Shown: piece by piece, positions 35,480 through 43,618 of the stretch
Position numbering within the stretch: the stretch's first letter is position 1
Layout of the letters: every line of letters begins with the position of its first letter
Assembly (NCBI RefSeq): GCF_014837155.1
Contig: NZ_JACYHA010000002.1
Span: 124,001-188,000 of the forward strand
Length of the DNA: 64,000 nt
DNA from: Litchfieldia stipae
GTDB lineage: Bacteria > Bacillota > Bacilli > Bacillales > Bacillaceae_L
Direction of reading: 5' to 3'
Program-made: the position numbers and the translations under genes
Notes under the pieces: generated by a model
The model's database searches: none
Seen by the model: only the letters and a program-made list of their open reading frames with translations
Told to the model about the DNA's origin: nothing

Positions 35480-36268
35480 TTACGACCATTTAAATACTGG
35501 TTTGCGCTTTTCCATAAATGCTGCAACACCTTCTTTGTAATCATCTGATTCAAAACATACAAGTCGTAAGCGCTTAGTTTCTTCAGTATCTTCATCTACT
35601 CCTGAAGAAATTTCATTAATAATGTATTTCATACTTCGGATGGTAAATTGGGCTCTAGTACATAATAATTGAGCAAATTCGTATGTCTTTTCTTCAATCT
35701 CTTCTGGACTGTGAATTTCATTAACTAATCCAAAATGGTAGGCTTTGTCGACATCTATAATGTTTCCAGAGAATAGGATATATTTCGCATTTGATGGACC
35801 TACAAGATTTACTAATTCTTTAGTAGCGTCCAATCCATATACGATCCCTAATTTGGCTGGGGTGATTCCAAATTTAGCATTTGTATCTGCAAAACGGAAA
35901 TCACAAGCAGCAGCTAATTCACATCCACCACCAATACAGTAGCTTTGAACCATTGCAATAGTTGGTTTTCTAAATTTCGCTAATGCTCTTTCTGCTACAT
36001 GAGTTGCGTCATTATAGATTTTAGCACCTTCTGCAGTTGATCGTAACGTCTTGAATTCGCTAATATCAGCTCCTGCTGCAAAGGATGTTTCATCAACACC
36101 TCTTAACACAAGAACTTTGATAGCACTGTCTTCATCAACCTCTTTTAGCAATTGTGGAATCTTCTTCCACATATCGTGTGTTAATGCATTTCTTTTGTCT
36201 GGTCTATTGAAGTATAGGGTTGCAATTTCTCCTGTTTTCTCTACATACACATGATTATTGTTTTCCAT
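35480..36268 (-). CDS. Crotonase-fold enoyl-CoA hydratase/isomerase family protein lacking one catalytic Glu
   Basis: A protein of about 262 residues with the crotonase fold: SFAAGADISEF (oxyanion loop) near residue 68 and GGGCELAAACDFRFA near 115, which has the first Glu. Where true hydratases have P-E in the block corresponding to their second catalytic Glu, this protein has FGITPAKLGIVYG, so the second Glu is replaced by Ala. This argues against a plain hydratase and for a decarboxylase, isomerase or hydrolase activity. ATG at 36268 follows AGGTG at 6 bases and overlaps the upstream CoA-transferase by 14 bases. Confidence 0.82.
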   Translation of the reverse strand: MENNNHVYVEKTGEIATLYFNRPDKRNALTHDMWKKIPQLLKEVDEDSAIKVLVLRGVDETSFAAGADISEFKTLRSTAEGAKIYNDATHVAERALAKFRKPTIAMVQSYCIGGGCELAAACDFRFADTNAKFGITPAKLGIVYGLDATKELVNLVGPSNAKYILFSGNIIDVDKAYHFGLVNEIHSPEEIEEKTYEFAQLLCTRAQFTIRSMKYIINEISSGVDEDTEETKRLRLVCFESDDYKEGVAAFMEKRKPVFKWS

Positions 36269-37487
36269 TATTAACACCTACCTCTTCTTCTCGATATTTG
36301 TTATAAATAACACCTTCTTCAAATAATTCATTAATTTCCTCATCTGTGTACCCAGCAGATTGTAATGTTTCGACTGTATCCTGCCCTAACCATGCAGCAG
36401 GTCTGCGGATTTGAAGTGGTGTTTCTGAGAATTTAATCGGAATTCCTAATGTTTTTATTTTCCCTAACTTTGGATGATCGACTTCCACAACCATATCCCT
36501 TGCTAAAACATGTGGGTCATTTAATGTTTGATCATACGTATAAACTGGTCCTGCTGGTACTCCAGCTGCATCTAATTTCTCAACCCAATATGAAGTTGGC
36601 TTAGTAGTTGTAATGTTTTCAATCTCTTTTTCTAATACATCAACATTTATCACTCTACTATCTAGTGATTCGAATCTAGGATCAGTTAGCCACTCTGTCG
36701 TATTTAATACTTCTTTACAAAGTCGTTCCCAAAGTCGCTGACTTCCTGCACCAATGGTTACATAACCGTCTGCAGTTCGATATGCTTGATATGGTGTTGA
36801 ACGTCTATGACGTGTTCCTGTTGGTTCAGGTACTTCACCTTTGCCGAAATATGCAGCCGACTCCCATACCGTCCAGGCTAATCCAGAATCAACTAATGAT
36901 GTATCTAAGTATTGGCCTTTTCCTGTTTTTAATTTGTGAACGTAGGCTCCTAGAATCCCATATAATGCAGTTGCTCCAGCTGCGATATCATTGATGGCAA
37001 TCCCAACTTTAGCTGGTTTTCCATCAGGCTGACCCGTCATTCTCATAAATCCCGTTACCCCTTGGGCAATAATATCAAATCCGCCTTTAGAACTATAAGG
37101 TCCAGTTTGACCAAATCCTGAGATCGAACAATAGATGATTCCTGGGTTTCTTTCCTTGATTGTTTCATAGTCAATTCCTAATCTTGCTGTAACACCTGGC
37201 CTGAAATTTTCAATAATAACATCTGCTTCTTCTGCAAGACGTGTGAAAATTTGTTTTCCTTTTTGACTTTTGAGATCAATGGCTAAGCTCTTCTTATTAC
37301 GATTCGGCATCGCGAAGCAATATCCTTCATCATTTATAAAAGGACCTAATCTTCTTGAGTCATCTCCTAATGGAAATTTCTCAATTTTTGTAACATCTGC
37401 CCCCATATCGGATAGAACCATTGTACAATATGGCCCAGCTAAATATTGAGTAAGATCGAGTACTTTCATTCCATCAAGTGGTAACAT
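36255..37487 (-). CDS. CaiB/BaiF (class III) CoA-transferase, first gene of the Tct operon
   Basis: A 410-residue family III CoA-transferase, clearly related to the last gene of the operon (LDGMKVLDLTQYLAGPYCTMVLSDMGADVTKIE; GGFDIIAQGVTGFMRMTG with the catalytic Asp region; GPVYTYDQTLNDPHV). It is the promoter-proximal gene, behind three operator palindromes at 37.5-37.6 kb. The ATG at 37487 follows GAGGGG. Its position suggests it performs the first activation of the imported acid; donor and acceptor are unknown. Confidence 0.88.
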   Translation of the reverse strand: MLPLDGMKVLDLTQYLAGPYCTMVLSDMGADVTKIEKFPLGDDSRRLGPFINDEGYCFAMPNRNKKSLAIDLKSQKGKQIFTRLAEEADVIIENFRPGVTARLGIDYETIKERNPGIIYCSISGFGQTGPYSSKGGFDIIAQGVTGFMRMTGQPDGKPAKVGIAINDIAAGATALYGILGAYVHKLKTGKGQYLDTSLVDSGLAWTVWESAAYFGKGEVPEPTGTRHRRSTPYQAYRTADGYVTIGAGSQRLWERLCKEVLNTTEWLTDPRFESLDSRVINVDVLEKEIENITTTKPTSYWVEKLDAAGVPAGPVYTYDQTLNDPHVLARDMVVEVDHPKLGKIKTLGIPIKFSETPLQIRRPAAWLGQDTVETLQSAGYTDEEINELFEEGVIYNKYREEEVGVNNGKQ

Positions 37488-37511
37488 AGTTATTCCCCTC
37501 TTCCCTTTTTG

Positions 37512-37529
37512 TATATTGTATACAATATA
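37512..37529. promoter_or_regulatory. Operator palindrome 1 of the CoA-transferase/Tct operon
   Basis: TATATTGTATACAATATA is a perfect 18-bp palindrome 25 bases before the first start codon. The core ATTGTATACAAT recurs twice upstream. It resembles sites of VanR-type FCD regulators. Confidence 0.75.
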
Positions 37530-37563
37530 ACTTTAAAAAAATAATAGGCTAGTTATAGATACT

Positions 37564-37582
37564 TTTGTATATTGTATACAAT
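37564..37582. promoter_or_regulatory. Operator palindrome 2 of the CoA-transferase/Tct operon
   Basis: TTTGTATATTGTATACAAT contains the same 12-bp core ATTGTATACAAT at 37571-37582, centred 56 bp from copy 1. On the minus strand its TTGTAT could serve as a -35 box with TATAAC 18 bases on as -10, so a bound repressor would block RNA polymerase. Confidence 0.7.
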
Positions 37583-37613
37583 CGAGAATTAAAAAATGAA
37601 ACAGTAAACACTG

Positions 37614-37632
37614 TTTGTATATTGTATACAAT
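37614..37632. promoter_or_regulatory. Operator palindrome 3 of the CoA-transferase/Tct operon
   Basis: TTTGTATATTGTATACAAT again, core at 37621-37632, centred 50 bp from copy 2. Spacings of 56 and 50 bp are near five helical turns, which would permit looping or cooperative binding. The remainder of the 37488-37709 gap shows no gene. Confidence 0.7.
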
Positions 37633-37709
37633 GTTATTGTATGTCATCATCACATTCTTTACAATCCTTTTTGGTTAATTTTTCTGAATATTCTTTCGAC
37701 AGAATTCGC

Positions 37710-39113
37710 TTATGGCGAGATTCCCATTAACGGCCAAACAACCAAACAGACAACTAAAGTAAAGAAGAACATGATCAGTGTTAATATTAGACCTGATTTC
37801 ATCATTTCCTTTTCTGTGAAGAAACCTTGACTAAAGCTTAATAAATTTGATGGAGATTGGATCGGTAAGAAATAACCAAATGAACAACCTATTATCACAA
37901 TTTGTGATAGCCATACAGGATTAATATTCCACAAACCTGCAATACTGATTGTAATTGGAAGAAATACAGCTGTTATAGCAAGCATATTAGCAAAACCTAA
38001 ACGAACGATAATTGTAATAAATAACATAATTGTTGCTGCTAAAAATGGTGAAACTGATGGAAACACTGAAACAATTTTATAAGCGAACCAATCTGCTGTT
38101 TGATGATGAACAATTGCATCTGCCATTGCAAATCCGGCACCGAATAGAATCACAATATCCCAATCAATCTTCTGTGAGCCTTCCTTCCAGCTTTGGACAC
38201 CAATAATAGGTATGCAAGTAACGATTGCAGCGAATAAAGCGATCATAGAGACTGAGTATCCATGTAATGATTCAGTGCACCAGCCAATGACAGTAAGTAA
38301 ACCAATTATACATATCTTCCATTCGTTGGCAGTCATCCGTCCTAAAACTTCAAATTCTTTCTGTATATAAACAAAACCTTCACTTATAGTACCTGTAGGT
38401 AACGGAAAAAGGACACGGAACATGAGCCATAAAGAAAACAAGGAGATGATCATAAGTGGAAAGTTGAATTGCAACCAACTAAAGTAAGTCCACTTATAGT
38501 TCACCGTGCTTTCTAGAAATGAGATGGCATAGATTGATGAGCTTGATCCAGTGATTACCCCCCAAGACATAAAGCTTGAAGTAAAGGCAATAGAAAGCAT
38601 TAGGTTTTTGGAGAAGTTGAGATATAGAGATGTTCCTTTCATCACTTGAATCATTCCAATACAGATGGGTATAATCATCGCACTACGGCCAGATGCGGTC
38701 GGTATCATAAAACCTAATAATACAAGGGTAAATAGAACGTATAAGATCGAAAGGCTACTTTTACCTTGTGCTTTGAGCAAAAGCCAAAGAGCGATTCGTT
38801 TACCAACACCCGTGATTTCAACTCCTGCTGCTAGTAAAAATGTTGAGATTAATAGCCAAACAAAAGATTGTGAAAAACCTTTTAAGCTATCATTAAAGGT
38901 CCCTAACCCAAGAATAGGAATATAAACCATAATTAATAATGAAATAATTGGTTGGGGAAGAATCTTCATCCCCCAACCAGTAAGTGCAAAGACTAATAAC
39001 ATAATTGTTTTAGCGTGGACAATTGGTATAAACAAAAGTAAAAGCAAGCTAGATAGATTAAGGACAACAAAAACCAGAATGTTAAGCTGCATTGTCGCTT
39101 TTAATTGTTTCAT
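37710..39113 (-). CDS. Divalent anion:sodium symporter (DASS/SLC13) family transporter
   Basis: A 467-residue membrane protein with about 12 hydrophobic segments. FNDSLKGFSQSFVWLLISTFLLAAGVEITGVGKRIALWLL near residue 75 and IPTASGRSAMIIPI and GSSSSIYAIS (SNT-like motif region) fit the DASS family that carries C4-C5 dicarboxylates, citrate or sulfate. It is the last gene of the second catabolic operon, 3 bases after the gamma carbonic anhydrase-like gene. Its likely cargo is a hydroxy- or oxo-dicarboxylate used by the operon enzymes. Confidence 0.82.
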   Translation of the reverse strand: MKQLKATMQLNILVFVVLNLSSLLLLLFIPIVHAKTIMLLVFALTGWGMKILPQPIISLLIMVYIPILGLGTFNDSLKGFSQSFVWLLISTFLLAAGVEITGVGKRIALWLLLKAQGKSSLSILYVLFTLVLLGFMIPTASGRSAMIIPICIGMIQVMKGTSLYLNFSKNLMLSIAFTSSFMSWGVITGSSSSIYAISFLESTVNYKWTYFSWLQFNFPLMIISLFSLWLMFRVLFPLPTGTISEGFVYIQKEFEVLGRMTANEWKICIIGLLTVIGWCTESLHGYSVSMIALFAAIVTCIPIIGVQSWKEGSQKIDWDIVILFGAGFAMADAIVHHQTADWFAYKIVSVFPSVSPFLAATIMLFITIIVRLGFANMLAITAVFLPITISIAGLWNINPVWLSQIVIIGCSFGYFLPIQSPSNLLSFSQGFFTEKEMMKSGLILTLIMFFFTLVVCLVVWPLMGISP

Positions 39114-39115
39114 TC

Positions 39116-39646
39116 TTACTTTCGCTCAATTTCTGTTAAGTATTCTTTAAACTCACTTCCTTTTTCGACATAAGAAAAAGAAATTCGCGTATTCATATTA
39201 TTTACCTCTTCTTCTGAGAGCTCTCTGACTATTCTCATTGGATTACCAACAACAAGTGTTCGTGGTGGAACTGTTTTTCCTGGAGGAACAACAGTTCCTG
39301 CTCCTACCACTGCGTATTCTCCAATGTCTGCTTTGTCTAACACAATAGCACCCATCCCTAATAGTGCTCCTTTTCGAACAGTACATGCATGGACAATCAC
39401 ATTATGTCCAATTGAAACATCCTCCTCAATTACAAGGGGCATGGATTTATTGACATGCAGTACACTACCGTCCTGAACATTTGTTCGGGCACCTATAATG
39501 ACATGAGAATTATCTCCTCGAATTACTGTGTTAAACCAGACGGTTGCTTGTTCATCAATGCGAACATCCCCAATTATTTTAACCCCGGGCGCTATATAGA
39601 CTGATTCATCAATTTTAGGATGTTTATCTTTAAAAGAATAAATCAT
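39116..39646 (-). CDS. Gamma carbonic anhydrase-like hexapeptide-repeat protein
   Basis: A 176-residue left-handed beta-helix protein (YrdA/PaaY/CaiE group). Hexapeptide repeats run through residues 12-140. The three zinc-ligand histidines are at LHVNKS and IGHNVIVHAC. PaaY-type members are thioesterases, CaiE-type accompany CoA-linked carnitine metabolism, and others are carbonic anhydrases. Its presence beside CaiB- and crotonase-type genes suggests a CoA-ester role. It lies 24 bases after the SDR gene. Confidence 0.82.
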   Translation of the reverse strand: MIYSFKDKHPKIDESVYIAPGVKIIGDVRIDEQATVWFNTVIRGDNSHVIIGARTNVQDGSVLHVNKSMPLVIEEDVSIGHNVIVHACTVRKGALLGMGAIVLDKADIGEYAVVGAGTVVPPGKTVPPRTLVVGNPMRIVRELSEEEVNNMNTRISFSYVEKGSEFKEYLTEIERK

Positions 39647-39670
39647 GGTTTACCCTCCACAAGAACCAAT

Positions 39671-40456
39671 TTAAATTGACTTAACCATTCCACCATCGAC
39701 TAGTAATGAGCTACCTGTTACGTATGAACTAGCATCTGATGCTAAGAAGGTAACAACCTTTGCAAATTCTTCGGGTTTCCCATATCTTCCAAGTGGAATG
39801 TTTTGTTTTGATTCCACTTCAACTTCTTCCCTTGTTTTTCCAACTTTATCTGCCTTCAATTGATCAAGAAACGCAACACGGTCAGTGGCAATGCGACCAG
39901 GTGCAACGGTATTTACTAGAATATTATAAGGTGCTAGTTCTTCTGCTAAGCTTTTTGCTAGACCAACAATGCCCATTCTAAACGTGTTTGATAAGATTAA
40001 GCCAGGAATTGGCATTTTTATTGAAGAAGATGCAATATTAATAATTCTTCCGCCTTCTTCTTTTAAATCAGGTAAGACTTCACGAATGATTCGAACATAG
40101 CTTAATAGGTTTAATTCAAATGCTTTTTGCCAATCGGCATCTTCGAATTGATCAAATCCTCCACCTGGAGGTCCACCAGCATTATTGATTAAGATATCAA
40201 TCTTTCCAAATTCCTCTTTTGTTTTTGCGACAAGAGCTTTAATATCGTCAACATTTGTAATGTCACAACTTGCATATGAAACTCTTCCCTTAGCAACGCT
40301 TTCAATTTCTTGTTTAGTGGACTCTAGCTTCTCGCTATTTCTACTTGATAACATCACGTTTACACCTTCCATTGCCAGTTGAGTGGCAATAGCCTTACCT
40401 AATCCTTGACTTGATGCAATGACGATTGCTGCTTTTCCATTTAAATGAAGGTCCAT
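39671..40456 (-). CDS. SDR-family oxidoreductase with atypical active site
   Basis: A 261-residue short-chain dehydrogenase/reductase. Cofactor loop ASSQGLGKAIA near residue 14 and INNAGG near 90 are normal. The usual Tyr-x3-Lys pair is replaced: LSNTFRMGIVGLAKSLAEEL aligns Ser and Arg at those places, a variant known in a subgroup annotated as 3-oxoacyl-ACP reductases. It may still bind NAD(P) but catalysis must differ. The C-terminal SYVTGSSLLVDGGMVKSI is standard. It lies 32 bases after the hydroxyacid dehydrogenase gene. Confidence 0.83.
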   Translation of the reverse strand: MDLHLNGKAAIVIASSQGLGKAIATQLAMEGVNVMLSSRNSEKLESTKQEIESVAKGRVSYASCDITNVDDIKALVAKTKEEFGKIDILINNAGGPPGGGFDQFEDADWQKAFELNLLSYVRIIREVLPDLKEEGGRIINIASSSIKMPIPGLILSNTFRMGIVGLAKSLAEELAPYNILVNTVAPGRIATDRVAFLDQLKADKVGKTREEVEVESKQNIPLGRYGKPEEFAKVVTFLASDASSYVTGSSLLVDGGMVKSI

Positions 40457-40488
40457 TTCTCATCTACTCCTTGTTCATATTGACAAAT

Positions 40489-41481
40489 TTAGTTTGTTTT
40501 CCCGCTTGGAAGGGCATTCACAACGTTTTTGGCACTCCCACCATTAGCTACACTTTTAATATTAGCAAAGGTAAGCTGCAATACCCGATCTAATGTATCC
40601 TTCGTTCCCGCTCCAATATGTGGTGTTGCAATGACATTATCTAGCTTAAGTAAAGGATTGTTTGCGTTCACTGGTTCTGATTCCCACACATCGATTCCTG
40701 CACCAGCAATTTGTTGAGTTGTAAGTGCTTTTGATAATGCTTCTTCATTGACAATGCCCCCTCTAGAAACATTGACAAGAATTGCATTTTTTTTCATACA
40801 TGCTAACTCAGATTCACTTATTAATCCTTTTGTTTCCTTGATTAAAGGGAGATGTAAGCTAACGATATCTGCTTGACTAAGTAAGTGTTCTAAAGGGCTG
40901 TATTCTACACCAAGTTCTTCTTCTACCTCAGTTGGCAAACGGAATTTATCATAATAAATAATGGTGGTACCAAATGCCTTTGAACGTTTAGCTGTCTCTC
41001 TACCAATTGTACCAAAGCCGATAAACCCATGTGTCTTTCCACTCATCTCATAGGATGTTGGTCGGAGCTCCCACATTAACCAATCTCCATTTTTCGTTGC
41101 TCTATTAAGAATATCTAGCTTTCTATATAAAGCTAAAATAAAGAGAATAGTAAGCTCCGCCACACCAGAAGCGTTTCCTCCTGGTGTATTTGATACAGGG
41201 ATTTGAAGACTAGTTGCTGTATCGAGATCAATATTATCGACACCAATACCAGTCTTCTGAATTAAGCGAAGCTTCTTAGCTTTAAGTATCAACTCTTTGT
41301 CTATTCTATAAGTCGCAACGATAAAATAATCTGCAGCAGAAAGAGCCTCTTCTTTCTCTTCATCACACATTTCATGCCAAAAAAGTAAATTGAATTCTGG
41401 TGGTAAATGTTCATATAATATTTCTTTGAACTCTGCAAACACTTGATCAAAATAAATAATTGTATTACCATTTGAACCCAC
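40489..41481 (-). CDS. D-isomer-specific 2-hydroxyacid dehydrogenase
   Basis: An NAD-dependent dehydrogenase of about 330 residues. GKTHGFIGFGTIGRETAKRSKAFG near residue 150 is the Rossmann loop. The catalytic set is Arg in VNVSRGGIVNEEAL, Glu in DVWESEPV and His in TPHIGAGT. The family interconverts D-2-hydroxyacids and 2-oxo acids; SlcC, (S)-sulfolactate dehydrogenase, is one member. It shares the operon with an Ldh2-family dehydrogenase, which usually has the opposite stereospecificity. GTG at 41481 follows GAGGTGG at 7 bases and is preferred over a TTG seven codons upstream. Confidence 0.87.
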   Translation of the reverse strand: MGSNGNTIIYFDQVFAEFKEILYEHLPPEFNLLFWHEMCDEEKEEALSAADYFIVATYRIDKELILKAKKLRLIQKTGIGVDNIDLDTATSLQIPVSNTPGGNASGVAELTILFILALYRKLDILNRATKNGDWLMWELRPTSYEMSGKTHGFIGFGTIGRETAKRSKAFGTTIIYYDKFRLPTEVEEELGVEYSPLEHLLSQADIVSLHLPLIKETKGLISESELACMKKNAILVNVSRGGIVNEEALSKALTTQQIAGAGIDVWESEPVNANNPLLKLDNVIATPHIGAGTKDTLDRVLQLTFANIKSVANGGSAKNVVNALPSGKTN

Positions 41482-41502
41482 TTCTACTCCACCTCGAATC
41501 AA

Positions 41503-42378
41503 CTAATTTACTTTTAAGTCCTTTACTTTGTTTGATAGTGATTCAAACCCTTCAATATGACAAGAAACAATATCGCCATCTCGAATTACCACTGCTCCTG
41601 GTGTACCAGTTGAAATGATATCTCCAGGTAATAGTGTCATCACCTGAGAATGAAAGGCAATTAGATTCCATGGTTGGAATGTCATGTTTGCAACAACATT
41701 TTCTCGGTGTAAGTTTTCATTTATAATTGTGGCAACCTTTAAGTCGAGTACTTCATCAACCTCATCTGGTGTTACAAGCTGTGGTCCAAAGCTAAAGAAT
41801 GAATCAAAGCTCTTTGAACGAGTTAAATAACGTGGGTTACGTTGTAAAATGTCTTCTGCTGTCATATCAATAATAGTTGTATATCCAGCAATCACGTTTG
41901 GTGCTTCTTCTTCAGTCACGTTTTTACACACTTTCCCAATAATAATCCCAAGCTCAGCTTCAGCGGTGGTACGCTCTGACTGATGTGGGATTTTAATTGT
42001 ATCACCAGGTCCAATAATGGATGTTGTTGGTTTCATAAAACTAGCTGGTTCGGTATTTGGAGCAACCTCGCTTAAGTCAGAAGCATGCTCAACATAGTTC
42101 AGACCAATTCCCCAGATTTTACTTGGATTACGATATAGTGGTCCATATTCGATATCCTCGGTTGGAATAGTTTCGTGAAAGTCATTAAGAAGCTCTTCTC
42201 CCTCTTGTTTATACCATTCAGTTATTTGTGCTAGATGTCCACTTTCAATTACTGCTAATAAATTCTCTGCCCAACTTTTGTTGAAAGCTTTATTGACTGC
42301 CTCAACTAATACCGCTCCGTTCACTGTGATGATAGCCGCTTTCTCTACCCCAAATCTTTTAATTGTAGCTAAACGCAT
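41503..42378 (-). CDS. Fumarylacetoacetate hydrolase (FAH) family protein
   Basis: A 291-residue FAH-fold enzyme. IWGIGLNYVEHASDLSE near residue 88 and TAEAELGIIIGK near 138 include the metal-binding Glu residues; GTPGAVVIRDGDIVSCHIEGFESLSNKV is the typical C-terminus. Family members cleave acylpyruvates, hydrate 2-oxopent-4-enoates or decarboxylate oxaloacetate. Between two 2-hydroxyacid dehydrogenases it is well placed to act on the 2-oxo acid they produce. ATG at 42378 follows AGGAGA. Confidence 0.87.
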   Translation of the reverse strand: MRLATIKRFGVEKAAIITVNGAVLVEAVNKAFNKSWAENLLAVIESGHLAQITEWYKQEGEELLNDFHETIPTEDIEYGPLYRNPSKIWGIGLNYVEHASDLSEVAPNTEPASFMKPTTSIIGPGDTIKIPHQSERTTAEAELGIIIGKVCKNVTEEEAPNVIAGYTTIIDMTAEDILQRNPRYLTRSKSFDSFFSFGPQLVTPDEVDEVLDLKVATIINENLHRENVVANMTFQPWNLIAFHSQVMTLLPGDIISTGTPGAVVIRDGDIVSCHIEGFESLSNKVKDLKVN

Positions 42379-42435
42379 ACAAATCTCTCCTTTTCACTAT
42401 TAATATAGTTTTATTCTATGAAATTACATATGGAT

Positions 42436-43521
42436 TTATAGCAAACTTAAATTATATTTTTCTCCTACAAGTTGCAGCTCATGAATAATTTCTTTCGATA
42501 AAGGAATTCCATTCTCAGAGCGGTCCTTATAGGTTATATTCTCTATTTCACCAGGGAGATAGATTTTGTCTACGCCTTTCATAACTGGAACTGTTCGGAT
42601 TTCCTTGATCATTTGATCCATTCTACTTTTGAATTTATCAATATCTTGAAATAAATCAGCTCTCATACAATAGAAAAATTGACCTACATTTTGTTTATTT
42701 TCAAAATTTGTATATAAATCTCCAATATGTGGCCCAAAAGCAGAGCCAGTGACAATGGCAGAAAGAGTTTCTACTAAGAATGTAATCCCATATCCTTTAT
42801 GCTCGCCAAAAGGTAGAAACACTCCCTTTAATGCCTCATTCGGATCCTCTGTAGGTTGACCATCTGAGGACAACGCCCAACCAATTGGTATGTTCTGATT
42901 ATTCTTTTGAGCTAACACAACTTTTCCTTTTGCTACCTTGCTTGTTGCCATATCTAATACAATATTGTCTTCCTCACCAGTAGGGATTCCATATGCAAAT
43001 GGATTGGTACCAAAGAATGGTGATTTACCTCCCCACGGTGCCATGTTAGCAGGTGCATTCGTCGTTGCTAAGACGATACAATCTTCTTCAACGGCTCGCT
43101 GTACATAGTCTGCTAACATCCCGCAATGGTTAGAGTTATGGATAGCAACAATTCCAATCCCAGATTTTTTTGCCTTTTTGATAGCTAGCTCAATTCCAAA
43201 CGTTGAAACGGGAATTCCTGATGAATTGTTTGCATTAATTAGTGCACTAACTTCACTTTCCTTCTCAATGATTGGATTATAGGTTTTATCTACTAATCCT
43301 AAATCTAAGCGTTTACAATAGATGGATACACGACTAACTCCATGTGAATCCATCCCTCTTAAATTTGCTAATACAAGATGTCTAGAAATCAATGTTGATT
43401 GTCTCTCGTCTAAACCAGCTTCAATAAATACGTTCCTTACGAACTGCTCAAGTTGATCCTTTTGAATCCTTTTCCCTTCAATCTTGGCCAATGCTTTCAA
43501 CCCCTTCAATCCCTTCATCAT
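42436..43521 (-). CDS. Malate/L-lactate/ureidoglycolate dehydrogenase (Ldh2) family oxidoreductase
   Basis: A 361-residue Ldh2-family NAD(P)-dependent dehydrogenase. Motifs are RGMDSHGVSRVSIYCKRLDLG near residue 54, IVAIHNSNHCGMLADY near 121 and PFGEHKGYGITFLVETLSAIVTG near 235; the His in HCG is catalytic. The family includes ComC, (R)-sulfolactate dehydrogenase, and L-malate/lactate enzymes. It is first in the operon, preceded by the operator TGGTCAGACCA. The N-terminal 10-15 residues (MMKGLKGLKALAK) are low-complexity and the start is uncertain. Confidence 0.87.
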   Translation of the reverse strand: MMKGLKGLKALAKIEGKRIQKDQLEQFVRNVFIEAGLDERQSTLISRHLVLANLRGMDSHGVSRVSIYCKRLDLGLVDKTYNPIIEKESEVSALINANNSSGIPVSTFGIELAIKKAKKSGIGIVAIHNSNHCGMLADYVQRAVEEDCIVLATTNAPANMAPWGGKSPFFGTNPFAYGIPTGEEDNIVLDMATSKVAKGKVVLAQKNNQNIPIGWALSSDGQPTEDPNEALKGVFLPFGEHKGYGITFLVETLSAIVTGSAFGPHIGDLYTNFENKQNVGQFFYCMRADLFQDIDKFKSRMDQMIKEIRTVPVMKGVDKIYLPGEIENITYKDRSENGIPLSKEIIHELQLVGEKYNLSLL

Positions 43522-43568
43522 AAGATATTGAACTTCTGCTGAGTCAAAATAAAGTTAATAATTTAATA

Positions 43569-43579
43569 TGGTCAGACCA
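43569..43579. promoter_or_regulatory. FadR/PdhR-type operator before the Ldh2 operon
   Basis: TGGTCAGACCA, a perfect palindrome about the central A, lies 48 bases before the Ldh2 gene. The form TGGTNNNACCA is the classic site of FadR-subfamily GntR proteins. A near copy precedes the adjacent gntR gene. Confidence 0.75.
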
Positions 43580-43618
43580 ATTTTTTATAAAATAAGATTC
43601 TACATTTGAAAGCGACAA

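Noticed and set aside
37488-37709. A CRISPR-like or iteron array from the three repeats
   Set aside because: Only three copies, each a palindrome, in front of an operon with a GntR regulator: an operator array fits better than a replication origin or CRISPR.
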